DNA of 55,792 nucleotides from Hamiltosporidium magnivora (lineage: Eukaryota; Microsporidia; Dubosqiidae). Of the stretch, positions 1 through 11,600 are shown one piece after another. The stretch is from contig PITI01000005.1 in the NCBI GenBank assembly GCA_004325065.1, positions 1 through 55,792 of the forward strand, written 5' to 3'. The position numbers and the translations under genes were made by a program. The notes beneath the pieces were generated by a model. It did not search any database. It worked only from the letters and a program-made list of their open reading frames with translations, and was not told the origin of the DNA. Numbering within the stretch: position 1 is the stretch's first letter; every line of letters begins with the position of its first letter.

Positions 1-35
1 CCAAGCAGAAAGTTTTTTATGTGGGTATCCTCTCT
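1..35. repeat. Edge copy of a dispersed repeat end
   Basis: The first ~35 bases closely match 48511-48545; both begin CCAAGCAGAAAGTTTTT and continue ATGTGGG. The match fades just after, so the window probably opens inside the last bases of a copy whose body lies to the left. At 48 kb the shared end closes a GC-richer island of ~620 bp. This could be the terminus of a mobile element or of an LTR. The family is not identified. Confidence 0.5.
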
Positions 36-455
36 TCCCTCTTTATCATTTCAAAACAAAGAAATTAAAATATTAAAAAATGTATAACTTTTTTATAGAA
101 ATTTAAATTTCGCATTAAAATTTTGTTTTGCAAGTAATTGATTTTTCTATTCATATTTTACTTGTCAACGGCGAAGTGCGATTTATCAAAATCACCAAAA
201 TGCAAATATAAAGCGACTCTGACTTAGAGGAGCATTCTTTTTAGAACAACACAATTTGGTTAAACCATATTTTGTTCATAATATAACTCTGAACGACTAA
301 ATTCTTTAATTGGTAACGATTCGTTTCCGCCGTAAGTTATGTGATAAGAAACGTACAGAATAGATCTTCATCTTCAATGCAATTGAAAACAACAAAATTG
401 GAATTTATGGTGCAATTTATATCATTTTAAGATTTACGATTGAAGGGCCATATGA

Positions 456-1111
456 TTTTATCAGAAAAATGCATGTTTTTCAGATGCCACTATAGCAGAA
501 TCTATTAAAGACCTGATTTCGCTAGTACAAAACGATTACTTATATTCCTTTACAAAAATTGGTGGATCTAGAAAAATAGTTTTAATAGGAAGATTGGTTT
601 TAAGCAAAAAAAGTATGATAAAAGTCGTCTTTTTAGCCAACCTTGGGTGTTCGGACTACTTAGAGAACGACAAAGAGGTTCTAAATTCAAATTGTTCTAA
701 ATAGAGCTCTTTAGGCGGTTTAAAAAGCCGTAGGTGATTCTATCTCTTTAATGCGCCAATTTTCTAGTGGTAAGGATATCGAAATTCAATTGCGAAGAAC
801 CGGCCTGATTTCCGGTTACTGCACTTTTTATCTTTATACAAGAAAGTTTGCGTTAGGCTGACAACCGACCAGTCAAAAGAAAATTTCAAGGAACGCCTAT
901 ATCTTGACGCAGCTACTTCATTTTTGGATTGTGTTCCATCAGTGGTAAATAGACGGGCTAAAAAAAATTATCTCTTAGGAAGTACATTATATTCCAATCA
1001 ACACCATTATTACCTTTCAAAATTACGAGAGAATCAAGATTTTTCTCATGATTGTTTGAACTATTTCACAAATATTGTTTTTAAATCGTGTATTGCATAT
1101 AATCACAATTG
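456..1111 (+). pseudogene. Decayed unrecognised gene, copy 1
   Basis: Three coding-like stretches in different frames follow each other. 456-701 is open for 82 codons without a usable start and includes KVVFLANLGCSDYLENDKEV. About 775-865 reads KDIEIQLRRTGLISG. About 870-1109 reads YLDAATSFLDCV, then NRRAKKNYLLGS, and ends at TGA 1110. Stops and frameshifts separate them, so this is a relic. Bases 796-960 align at roughly 75-80% with 24499-24647, showing a multi-copy family. The spacing of hydrophobic blocks vaguely recalls the DZF (NF45/NF90) nucleotidyltransferase-like fold, for example LYLDAA..FLDCVKWL beside the LHLD..V..AL..IRH.RWF pattern. That is a weak pattern-level guess; the protein is otherwise unrecognised. 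Confidence 0.5.
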
Positions 1112-2780
1112 AAAACCTATGGTGAGATTCAAAAGGTTTTAAACAAGCATAATTTTAACAAAAAGCTTAAGTTGATGATTACATTTACGAATATGTTTTT
1201 AGGAAGAATCGTCGAGGTAAACTTGAAAGACACTGTTTTAAAAATTATTGGAACTTTTTATTACATAAAGTAGATATAATTTTACATGCTTATATTAGAT
1301 TAAAATTAAACTGATAAAAAAGGGTGAAAATAAAAAATTTCCTTCTAAAAAATTATCATTTCCTCTCTTTTATTCATCATAAGCCAAGCCAGAATATAGT
1401 TGAAGATTTTCGATCATTTTGCCTATATTCTCTTAAGAATCAGAAGTTGAATATTTTTACATGGAAAGTTTTTAATTAATCAAGAGAGCAGAAATTATAA
1501 TTTAAACCTCTATAGTCATACGAAATGTTTATGTAAACTGGCAAATTTTTCTGAAAAAATGATCTTGAAAATAAATTCAACTATGCCTAGCGAAATAAGC
1601 ATCCAATCAAAGCTTGACACGATACAAGAGGCATTGGTGAAAGACAAGTGAATATTTAGGTTAAAATATATTTTATTATACTGATATAAATGAAATGCAA
1701 ATATTATTTTGAAAGACATAGAATTTAATCCGAAAACATAAATAAAAGGTTATTCGAAACCCCACAAACTTCCTAAGATTATAAAACTTGGAAGTTTAAA
1801 AATAAAAATTCTAAGTTTTAACTTAAAATGCTTGGTTTGGATCTAAAAAAAAGATTTAAATCTAAAATGTCAAAACGATAATAAATTCTCCAGTCGGTAC
1901 TTAAGTAAGATATTGCGCATTTTAAGAGTCGGTTTTCCTCATATCGTTTGCAAAAAACCCACAAACGTACCGAGAAGACAAACATACTGAGGAATTCAGA
2001 ACTATTACCCAATTAACAACAAATACTTGAGATAAATTCATCCATGAATAATAAAGGTATTCTCATACAAAACCCGAGATTTAACCCCATCCGTAAGTGA
2101 ACCGAAATACAATAAGCAAAAGACGGAGCGCGATCATTTAAAAATTATTTTTATTTTCGTAATAACTAGTTATATTAAACAAAGATAAAATGGTCTGACT
2201 TTGGATATCATTTAACAACAAGAAACCCCGAATTAAAGACTAATTAAGAAACAAAAATAGTATTTAGATGGCATAGTAAAAAATGAATATATTCCGTGGT
2301 AATGCAATGATAAACAAAGCCATAATTGTCTGGATAGAAAATGTGAAAAGATCCATAATAATCAATGAAGTAACTCCAGTAAAAAGAAACTAGCTTTACA
2401 GGTAAATGATCTGTTCCAAAGTAGAAGCTATTGTAAATCTCGTGAAAACGAAATTCTTTTTTTCCAAAAAAAAATATAAATAGAAAAGTTATCAATTTCT
2501 TGTTCAAGCATTTATTTTTTAGAATTTGAATTACGCTTCTATATCATCAGCTTGTATTTAATTCGCAATTTTCTAATTTAAAATCCAGTGCTTTTAGTCA
2601 GTCGCCTTCGGCAATTTTCCTGTGATAATTAAAGTATTTCAAACTGGCATATTTTTCCACCTGTTTTAGTTATTATTTTAATTACTTAAGGCTTCGGTTT
2701 TTCATTTTCTGTTATATCAGTATTCTTTTTCCCACTTATTTTGTTTTTATTTGCTTAATATTTATTCTCGAAGTATAATG
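1112..2780. other. AT-rich spacer, no supported gene
   Basis: Only short chance ORFs rich in F, I, Y, N and K are seen, on both strands. The retrotransposon tail that follows implies that older element sequence may once have occupied part of this stretch, but I cannot read reverse transcriptase motifs here. Confidence 0.5.
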
Positions 2781-3015
2781 ATCAAACTCAGATGGTTGGG
2801 TTCTCTTGAACAAATTTAAAAGACTAGAGTTATAGAAGATGTATTCAGTTGTAATTTCGAAAGCCGAAGATTCCGGGTTACCCGAAAACTAGTTTGCTAA
2901 ATTAAGTTAAAAAGGTTTAAAGTAATTTTTTTATGTACGAATGGAAAGAGAGGCGCTTAGTCTTGATAGATGGAAGTTGATTTTAAACGATGCCGAGGTC
3001 TTTAATTCGCCTTAA
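2781..3015 (+). mobile_element. Relic of RTE-like non-LTR retrotransposon ORF, C-terminal end
   Basis: Frame 2781 reads IKLRWLGSLEQI-stop-KTRVIEDVF, then ESRRFRVTRKLVC-stop-IKLKRFK. Frame 2944 reads REALSLDRWKLILNDAEVF and stops at TAA 3013. This order (LRWLGHxxRM, xRxxKKVF, GRRxRGRPRKRW, a spacer, then A.DR..W..I..EA) is the familiar C-terminus of the ORF of apurinic-endonuclease LINEs of the RTE clade and relatives. There are two in-frame stops and one frameshift, and three residues of RGRP are changed, so the copy is dead. No reverse transcriptase is readable upstream. Because LINEs truncate at the 5' end, a lone 3' end is the expected form. Clade assignment is from memory of the motif and could be a neighbouring APE clade. 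Confidence 0.72.
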
Positions 3016-4394
3016 TGAAATAAGAATTTAAGTAAGTATTTTTTCTTGTTACGGGTTTTTTATCCGATAAAAATTGGTTTTTTCAGCGGCTTAATGTATT
3101 AGTGTATTCAATGATTTATATAATTTACTAGCTATTCATTGACGAATATATAAATTCACACAGGTATAGTCACTCCATAAATTATTCTAACAAATATTGT
3201 ACAGATGAATCATTTTTTGAAATATAAACATATTTGCTAGGTGTTAATGCTTTAAAACATAAATTCTACTTAACTTTTTTGGCATCAGTAAATGAATGAG
3301 CTTTGAAAGAAAATCTGTATCGAGCGAGAAAATTGAATTTGATAAAAAAATAATTTAAAATATAGAATATATAGAAATGCTAGTATTAAAATACTACAAC
3401 CTAAAAGAATCTGTTAACAATATTCCTTGATACTTTTAATTAAAACAATATATATTCGGATATGTTTCTTGTTCGACTCCTTCATATACCATTAGTTGTA
3501 TAAGAATTTCACACAAATTAAGAAAATTTTTATTCGTAAAGAAACACTATAAATTAAGTTTTGGGTCTTTAAAACCAATTGAATATTTCGATATGTGTCC
3601 TAGTCTTCGGATCATAATTCAATTGTATAATAAAGAGAAATGACAACCTGTTAGCATAAATGCAAAAAGTATCTAGCTCGCTTTATAACACAAGAACAAA
3701 AAATTTTATATTAACATTCCAGTTCGATGGCTTTATGAAACCCAAGATGAATTTTACGTAATATAAAGAACATAAAGGATAATTTTTTTGGGTTCTATTA
3801 AAGCTTACTAAGCTACAAGGTTCTAAGAAGTATAGATGAAGGCTTTAGCAGAAACCTTCATATGAGCCAAAAATTGTATGGAAAATTTATGGTTATAATT
3901 ATTTTAATAAAATGTTTTAACTGTGTAGAATAAAAGCCAAAAATTTAAAATATGCCGAACTTTTTCTTTATTAAAGAAATATTTTTTTGACCGTGTTAGT
4001 CAAAAAATGTATTAGTATCTTGTTTTTTACTAAATTTTTTTTTCATTCTAAATGTGCTTGATTTTAAAAGTTTGAGAAAAAGGAGACATGATAAGAAACT
4101 GAAGAGGGTCAATACGCTGGCCTATTTAGATAAAGTATGAGAAATCAAAAACGTTCAAAAATCATACATTAGAATTTATAAACTTGAACATGAAATACTT
4201 TTATGGTCTAAGAACAAACAATAATCTTAGAAAGAGTTTGACATTTCTAAAAGAATATTTTTTGTGTCATAGAAGGCAAATAATCAAAAAAACTTTTAAA
4301 CATCTGAAGAATATTTACCAAAGTATTTAATCTATGATAAAATAAGAATCATCAAAAAAAATTCTGGAATAAGATTTATAATAAAACAAATTGA
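3016..4394. other. AT-rich spacer upstream of the 434-aa gene
   Basis: No coding signal. The stretch may hold the 3' UTR remnant of the preceding LINE and the promoter of the next gene. Just before the first ATG of that gene the sequence is A-rich with no C-run, unlike the two other intact genes of the window. Confidence 0.5.
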
Positions 4395-5699
4395 ATGCTC
4401 TACATGCACATGGGGGTCAATTTCTTTCGCGCAAATTTATTGCTTGTATGTATGTTTGCAACATTTTTAGTGTTCACACATGATATAAATAAAGAATTTA
4501 ATATAGATGAATATAGAGATTTTTTTATTAAAAAATCTCTCAATTTATATGAGAAAGAAAGCAAACAGTTCAAAAACATCCCAAAGTTGATAGAATTAAT
4601 TGATTGTATGTTTTATGATGATCATCTTAGATTTGCTGTTGATTCATTATCGACATTTTTTTATTCAAAAAATTCAAAAAAATACAACTTTGATATCTAT
4701 AGACCGGATCTAAAAACAATTTTTAGATATGAACCAATCAAGATTAGAGGATTTGAAGTTGTTCGAATAAATGATAAAATCTGGTGTATAAATAGTATAA
4801 AACCAACCGCTTGTGCAGATGTAAATAATCGATTAGGACGTAATTTTAAGATAATTAACGAAAAGATTTTTAAAGCATTTTTGATAAACTTCTTTAAAAT
4901 GTACAAATGCATTCGAAAAATCTCTAAATTTTATGATACAAATGAAAATTCATATGTTTCGATAGAAGATATTACAAACAACACTTCTAAAAAAATACCT
5001 AGAAAATTTCAAAAGACAGATTCGTATTTGTTTCCATATCTGTGTAATGCATCATCTGTTAAGATTGAATCAGAAATAGAAACTGTCGATTTGGATTTCG
5101 AAAGAGCCAAAATGATTGAATCGTTTGAAATAAAATTTGGAAAATTTTCATATTTCTTCTATGGGTACTATAATTTATATATTATTGATAGAGACATTTC
5201 AGAATCCTATGAGGGCTCAAATATTTCGAAAATTTCAAAGAAAACAACGATTAGTTTATACAGAATCGATTTTTTAGATCCAATGCCTTTGGATCATTAC
5301 AAAAAAGTCACGTTTCCTGTTGAAAGAACATATTATTACGAATCATCACTTCAATGTATAAAATTCGAGTATTTTCATACAAAATATAGTGTCAATCATG
5401 ACAATTATCAATTTTTGATTCGCTTTACGGATTCCGACATTACATTTGAATTTAATTTTAATTGGTTCGCTGCTTGTGAACTAATCAAAAATTATACTCC
5501 AGCTACCACCATATACGTTTATTTAAAAATAGAAGGAGACAGGAATCTAGAGATAGTTGAAATGAAGAGATGTATAGACAAGAATTATTTTAGAGTTCTA
5601 AATGTGCTTGATTTTCATTCACGTCTTGGTCTGTTTTACATTAGAAATATAAAAGAACTAAACGAGGATATAGATCTAAAAAACATGTTCGAGTTCTAG
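4395..5699 (+). CDS. Putative secreted protein, 434 aa, family unknown
   Basis: This is the longest plus-strand ORF and stands alone between long deserts. ATGs at 4395, 4404 and 4410 are in frame (M1, M4, M6). I give the first, but any could be used, and GGGGG lies at 4412-4416 directly on the third. Residues ~9-28 form one hydrophobic helix (FFRANLLLVCMFATFLVF) followed by THD, which fits a cleaved signal peptide or signal anchor. No second membrane segment is clear. The mature part (~400 aa) mixes basic, acidic and aromatic residues and has cysteines at 71, 131, 140, 172, 217, 321, 361 and 393, an even number that could form disulfides. NxS/T sites occur near residues 196, 218, 276 and 366, although microsporidia are thought to lack normal N-glycosylation. 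No retaining signal such as KDEL is seen. An uninterrupted 434-codon frame in such AT-rich DNA argues for selection. Function unknown; a lineage-specific secreted effector or wall protein is only inference. Confidence 0.85.
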   Translation: MLYMHMGVNFFRANLLLVCMFATFLVFTHDINKEFNIDEYRDFFIKKSLNLYEKESKQFKNIPKLIELIDCMFYDDHLRFAVDSLSTFFYSKNSKKYNFDIYRPDLKTIFRYEPIKIRGFEVVRINDKIWCINSIKPTACADVNNRLGRNFKIINEKIFKAFLINFFKMYKCIRKISKFYDTNENSYVSIEDITNNTSKKIPRKFQKTDSYLFPYLCNASSVKIESEIETVDLDFERAKMIESFEIKFGKFSYFFYGYYNLYIIDRDISESYEGSNISKISKKTTISLYRIDFLDPMPLDHYKKVTFPVERTYYYESSLQCIKFEYFHTKYSVNHDNYQFLIRFTDSDITFEFNFNWFAACELIKNYTPATTIYVYLKIEGDRNLEIVEMKRCIDKNYFRVLNVLDFHSRLGLFYIRNIKELNEDIDLKNMFEF

Positions 5700-8600
5700 G
5701 TTGAACAATCCAATATGCGTAGGTTGGTTCTTTAAAAGTAAAATATAACTAAATTCGAACATCTAGTATTGATCAGAGTATTTAAGTAAATTTAACAAAT
5801 TAAATTTTTATTCTATCATTTTTTAATTTATTTTAACAAATAAGTTTGAGAGAATTGTGAAATCCTAGATTGTTTTATTCTCAATTTGTTTATATAAAAA
5901 TCCTTTACACTTGATCTAAAAAGGGAAAATAACTTATCTTTTATTGCTACAAAGGCTGTTTTTATGCTTGAGGTCAATAAAATATTCAATTTATGAAATT
6001 ATTAAAAATGAATTTTTTTTTATCAAAATATTAGCTATTATAGAAAATAAACAATAGCCGGTGTAATTTACCGATTAAGAATAGGGAATGTATAAGATAA
6101 GTTCTGACTAGCTTTTTGCAAAATAGAAGTTTCAAAATAGAAAGAATATAAACTGAATGACCTTCTAGGTAAAATTATGAAAGATATGGTAATTTTTCAA
6201 TTTTTGATATATTGTGAAGCATAGCAGTTAAGATATGAAAGCCAAAATGGTAAAAAAGACATAAAAAGTGACTTGGAATCCTTTACTTTCTAAGTGGTAA
6301 ACGTTTCTTGACTTATATCACTTTTTATCTAACTCATAGAAATGGAATCGACAAAAATCAATGAAATATTGAAAAATAGAACTTTCAAAGTAAATAGAGC
6401 ACATAAGCACTTAAATAACTTGTAAAAACAAAGAAACTTGACGTAATATAAAAATAAACCAATGAATATGCAGATGTTTAATACTTGTCTACTACTCACG
6501 GATAAGATCTTATAAAAGCAGATTAAATATGCTATAAAGAAGACAGAACTAAGGAAAATACCAAATCTGTTTGTAAATTAAGCCCAATAGGGAAAATTCC
6601 TAGGTCAAACATTTTCAAAATCCAAATGAGAAGACTCGCAGACAAGAAAAATCCTCTTCCATAGAAACGAAAAGATTCAAAAAAACATAAGCAGTTTTTT
6701 AATTTACCTTGAGAATACGAAAAAGATAGTTACCGGAAATTTACTAAATATAATTGTATTAGTGTGTTTATGGTAAAAAAACAAAAAATTCATGAGGCAA
6801 ATTACAAAAGAGAGTCATATTTTCTGCTAATTAGAAAATTATTCATTTGTAAGCCACGCAGAAACGTGCATTTAGAGCAAAGAAGAAAGTTATATAAAAT
6901 ACTAAGCTTTTAATTAAGGGAATAGTAGACTGTATCCACTATGTTATGTATTATAAGTATTGATATTTCTTTATTATTTTATACCCCAGGGTATGCTTTA
7001 TACGATCTTAAGTTGTATAGAACATAAAAAGGGTTTCAAAACGAAGCTAACAAAACCAATGTACTATAGTTTTTTAATATTCTGCTTTATTCTATGAAAT
7101 TTAAAAGATATTTATTTAGGAAGAATACTTGCCAAACAATTTGTTCTACATTGAGTAATATACAAGATGCTAAGTAAAGCTTCTCGGAGGCATAGACCGT
7201 CGTCTATCAACTATAAAAAAGATTAACGCACTTAGAAAGAAAACGTTTAACAATTATCATTTAGCTCGAAAAAGAAAAACAAGGGCTAGCAACCTAAAAC
7301 TATTAGGGATTAAAAAGATTACAGGAAATCAATTTAAACTTCCTATGGTATGTCGCTCTGATAAAGCGTAAATTAACATATGGAAAGCCTGGCTTAATTT
7401 TACCTTACCTATAGTATGGAATAAGCCGCAATACATTTTCATGTGTTTTTTGAATTTTTTTAGTGTAAAAATATGAGTTTATACATATATTATCAGCATT
7501 TAAGCAGACATTATTATAAATTTCAAAAAGAAATCCTATGCAATGATATTCGTCGTATATATTTTTGTGTGATATAATAATATTTTAAACATTAGGATCA
7601 ATTAAAAATATATAAAGATTGACATACCGGGAAAAGGCGTTTCAAAAAACAAAAGCTTTTATTTTTTAGAATCTTAAGGTCTTTCAGTATGCGTTTTCAA
7701 GGTTTAATAAAACGAATTGTATAATCTCTATAAAAAGCATATTAGGATATTAGCAACAAAAAATCTAAAACAGATGATACTCTTTGTTAAAGAACATATT
7801 AAATACTAGTCAAACATCGTTTTTGAATAAATTTTAGGAAAAACAAGATTTCGAAGAAGGACGTGGTGCACTTATGATATCAAAAAAAGCTTTTCTTAAA
7901 GATTGAAACAGTCTTAATTTAAAAAATAAAAAAAAAAAAACTTCAATTCATTCAAAAATGAGCAAGTATTATTGCGCAAAAACTTTTATACGTAATAAAT
8001 TGATTTAATTCTGATCAATTATTTTAGCTGGATTATGTGGTGAATGTCATATAGCAAAAAGTATGTTAAATATCTGACCGGAATGTAAAGGGAACAGATA
8101 TCAAACTAGGTCAAATTTCATAAAGGTAAGTTTGATATGCAAAGCAAACATTAAGTTTGCAAATTTTAGACATCAAGTTACGAATATATAAATAGTAATA
8201 AGATAGTAATCCTAAAGATGGAAAATTAAAAAAAAATTAAGTATCTCAAGAAAATCATATCGCATTTAAATACAAAATTAAATTTAATCACGAGCAAAAC
8301 TCCGAAAAATTTTAAAGAGAACATATAAAAAAAATATAAAAAAAATTTCAAAGTTGTATAGTAAAAGAAATGATGAATAGGAGATTGTTGAAACTTCCAA
8401 ATTTCTTTAAAAACGCAAAATCAAGAAAGACCGCAGTGATGTCTGCTCCTACATTCGTGACACAACTGCATCGTTAGACAAAAAGAAAATGAAAATTCAT
8501 GGAGATATAAGAAATCAGCGAGCAAATGAGTTCTATGTGTAAAAAATTTTAAATAAGACGAAATCCACGCAAAATGTTATGCACCAAGCCTTCAGAATAA

Positions 8601-11600
8601 ATTATACGTTATAAATCGCAACACATTAATGTTGAATATGTATGAGTAACAAGTTGTATAACAGAAATTAAAAAAATATATTAATCCACAATAATAGAAG
8701 TATATATGAAATTTAGATTGTAAAATGAACAAATTACCGCCTAATGGGTTCGAAATTAGACGAAAGTGTGATAATAATTTTAAAATAAAAAAAACATAAA
8801 TCCTAGACATTATTGGAACCATTTTTGCTTTTTTTGATAATTATACAACATATATAATCTTAATCGTGAATATTTTAAACAATATGAACAAACGTCATAT
8901 GAGATGTCCCTGAAGAATCATAAAATTCTTATAAGAAAAGATTCAAATTCACACACTGGATCCAACAAGACTAAAAGGGTTCTTCGGATCGACAAATACA
9001 CAAAGTAAACCCTAATACCGAACAAAACAGACAACCTTTTCACAAATCTTTCACACGAAGCAAGTATACATGAACAACTCATACTCAAACAAACTTAAAT
9101 GTTAGTATGAAAAGAAATATAATCGATTCGAAACTAACTATTGATACAAATGTGTACATAATGTTGTTTACGAATAACATCAACAAAACATTGGTTCTTT
9201 CCTCTCCAAGTACACTATGGTGGGATTCACAAAAACTCATTGTATATTGACGATTATGACATTCAATTTTAAATAATTCGATCAAATATGCCTAGCATAA
9301 ATCTTGACACTGGTAGATCATTTAATTATACAAGCATGGTTTATATATAACGAATGAAGTTAGTCTCAGAGAATTAGATCCCTCTACAATAACATAATCT
9401 GAACATTGTTTTAAATATAAATTGCAGATTATAAACATGTGAACAAAGTAATATACAACAAGACCGAAAAATATCCTCAATAAGTTTTGATTATATTCTT
9501 TCTGTATTTTTTTTCTTATTGAATATTGACTTTCAATTTCATATGAATATATCTAAAAATATTAGGAGGATATATAGAGCAACATAACTTTTAAAGATTT
9601 ATATAAATATGTTTACAAATATTTAAGCTGATTGTGCGTTAATGAAAGCATTTTAAAAATTTTAAAAATTTACATTGTTAGAATATAAAAAGATTATTTA
9701 CTGCATTTTTTTGAATTTTATTTTCAAAGATGATATACCATGAAGAAATAAACAGATTTATAATGTATTTCCAATTCGTTAAATTAGTTGTAATGCAGTT
9801 ATAAAATGAATTATAAACTCTTGCGATATAATGATCTCGTTTTTATACAGATCAGGCAACAATCAAATATTGCAGATAATCAAGAACTAAATACAGAAGA
9901 AGTAAAAGACTTACGAATAATAAACACATATGATTAATTCTAAAATTTCTATAAAGTTGTTTTTGATTTGAATAATTTCTCAAAACATATTTTCTATCGT
10001 TTTCATAACACAAAGGTGCTTTTTTTCAAAAAATTTAGTAACAGAGATTAAATATAGCTAGAACAAATATGTTTAATATTGATATAACACACAGCAGAAA
10101 ACACAACTAAATACCTTATTTACAAAGAATTGCAGAAATTTACATTTCCTTTTTAAATATCGAATGCCAAACGAACCGAATCGGATACATAAACAAGAAA
10201 TTGTTTTCTCATAAATCCATCCTAGTTATATTAAAAATTTATGCCCGTATATCTATCTATTGCAATATATTCATATGTTGAATTTGATGTTTAAAATGAA
10301 TCATCATTGAAGCCGATAGCTTATTTATAAATAAAATCCATTATAATCGTTCCATGCATCATATTAAATGCATTTAAAGCCTATAGACGAGCAAATCTTT
10401 AATACATAATCTTTATTTTCGAGATGCTATTTTTATTTTGTCAGAAAGTCTTGTACGCCAAATATAATGTACTCGAAATAATCACTAGAAATCTTTTTAC
10501 GACAAAGATATCACATAAATGATGTTATATTTTTTAAATGTCGAAAACAACACTTTAAGAATATTTTTAAATCACATTTAATAGACAAAATATCGTAATT
10601 TCATAAATCATATTACATAGCCATATTTTATAATTTGTTTCATTTGAAACAAACAGCTATATGAATTACTAGACTCAAAGTGCAAATTCGTACTTGTACT
10701 AAATTATTCGGTTTCATACCAATGAGAATAAATTTTCTCTTTATGGGTTGCTGCAAAAATTCAGTATAATTATACAAACCTTCGCAATAATTGTGGATAT
10801 ATTTATTTTGATCTTATATGTAGGAATAGTATGTGATTGTTGTTATTTAATGATACAGTTGAAATGGAGTCAAGACAAATTTTTATTTTTTTTGTTTATA
10901 AAATTTACTTTTCGGAAAGATTCGAGAAAAAACTTTTTTTGAGAGATCTAGATAAATTTTTTTCAAATAATTTATATATCACGTAATAAATCAAATTTAT
11001 ATTTAATTCATAGTTTTAACTTTGTATTATAGACTAATATTATAAGTCGGAAATATGATTTAGTTATAATTATTTAAAGAAAATGTTAAAGTTCAAAAAA
11101 TGGCAAACCTTTGCCAAAAGATACATTATTTTTAAAACATATTAAAATTTATGATTCTTTTATAAAATACAATAAATATTTGTTAACGAATCATCTGTTA
11201 TTCGATAATTTAAATTCGATTTGGTTTTTCTGGAATTTATTTGGAACTAAATATGGAATTTTTTAATAGTCATATAGATTAATTATTCATGTACGAAGAA
11301 CAAAAAATATACCTTTTAGTGAAAATACAAAAATCTTATCCAAAAAAAAAACAGATTTACATTTATTATTCGATTTTCCTCGTTGTAAACCAATTTTAAA
11401 TTAGATTTCTATATTCCGAATTTGGGTTTCCAATATTCAAAATATATTTTTCTACGTTGACATTTTAACACCAAATAATCTCCTCATATTTATTTCACAA
11501 CAAGGCAAAATAAAAATTTTTCGGTTATTTTTTAAATCTCATACCTGAATACCTGTAAAAAAATATTTCTTTTCGAAGATTCAATACATTTTACAAATAT

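Noticed and set aside
456..1111. Firm assignment to the DZF/NF45 family
   Set aside because: Only hydrophobic spacing matches; catalytic-type GS motif and downstream helices do not align well, so it is kept only as a weak suggestion.
3460..3485. tRNA T-loop-like GTTCGACTCC
   Set aside because: No acceptor stem, anticodon arm or D-loop box can be placed around it.
6993..7097. 34-codon ORF with CCCC a few bases before its ATG
   Set aside because: The CCC signal is suggestive, but the peptide has no recognisable feature and the CCCC belongs to a short palindrome (ACCCCAGGGT); likely chance.
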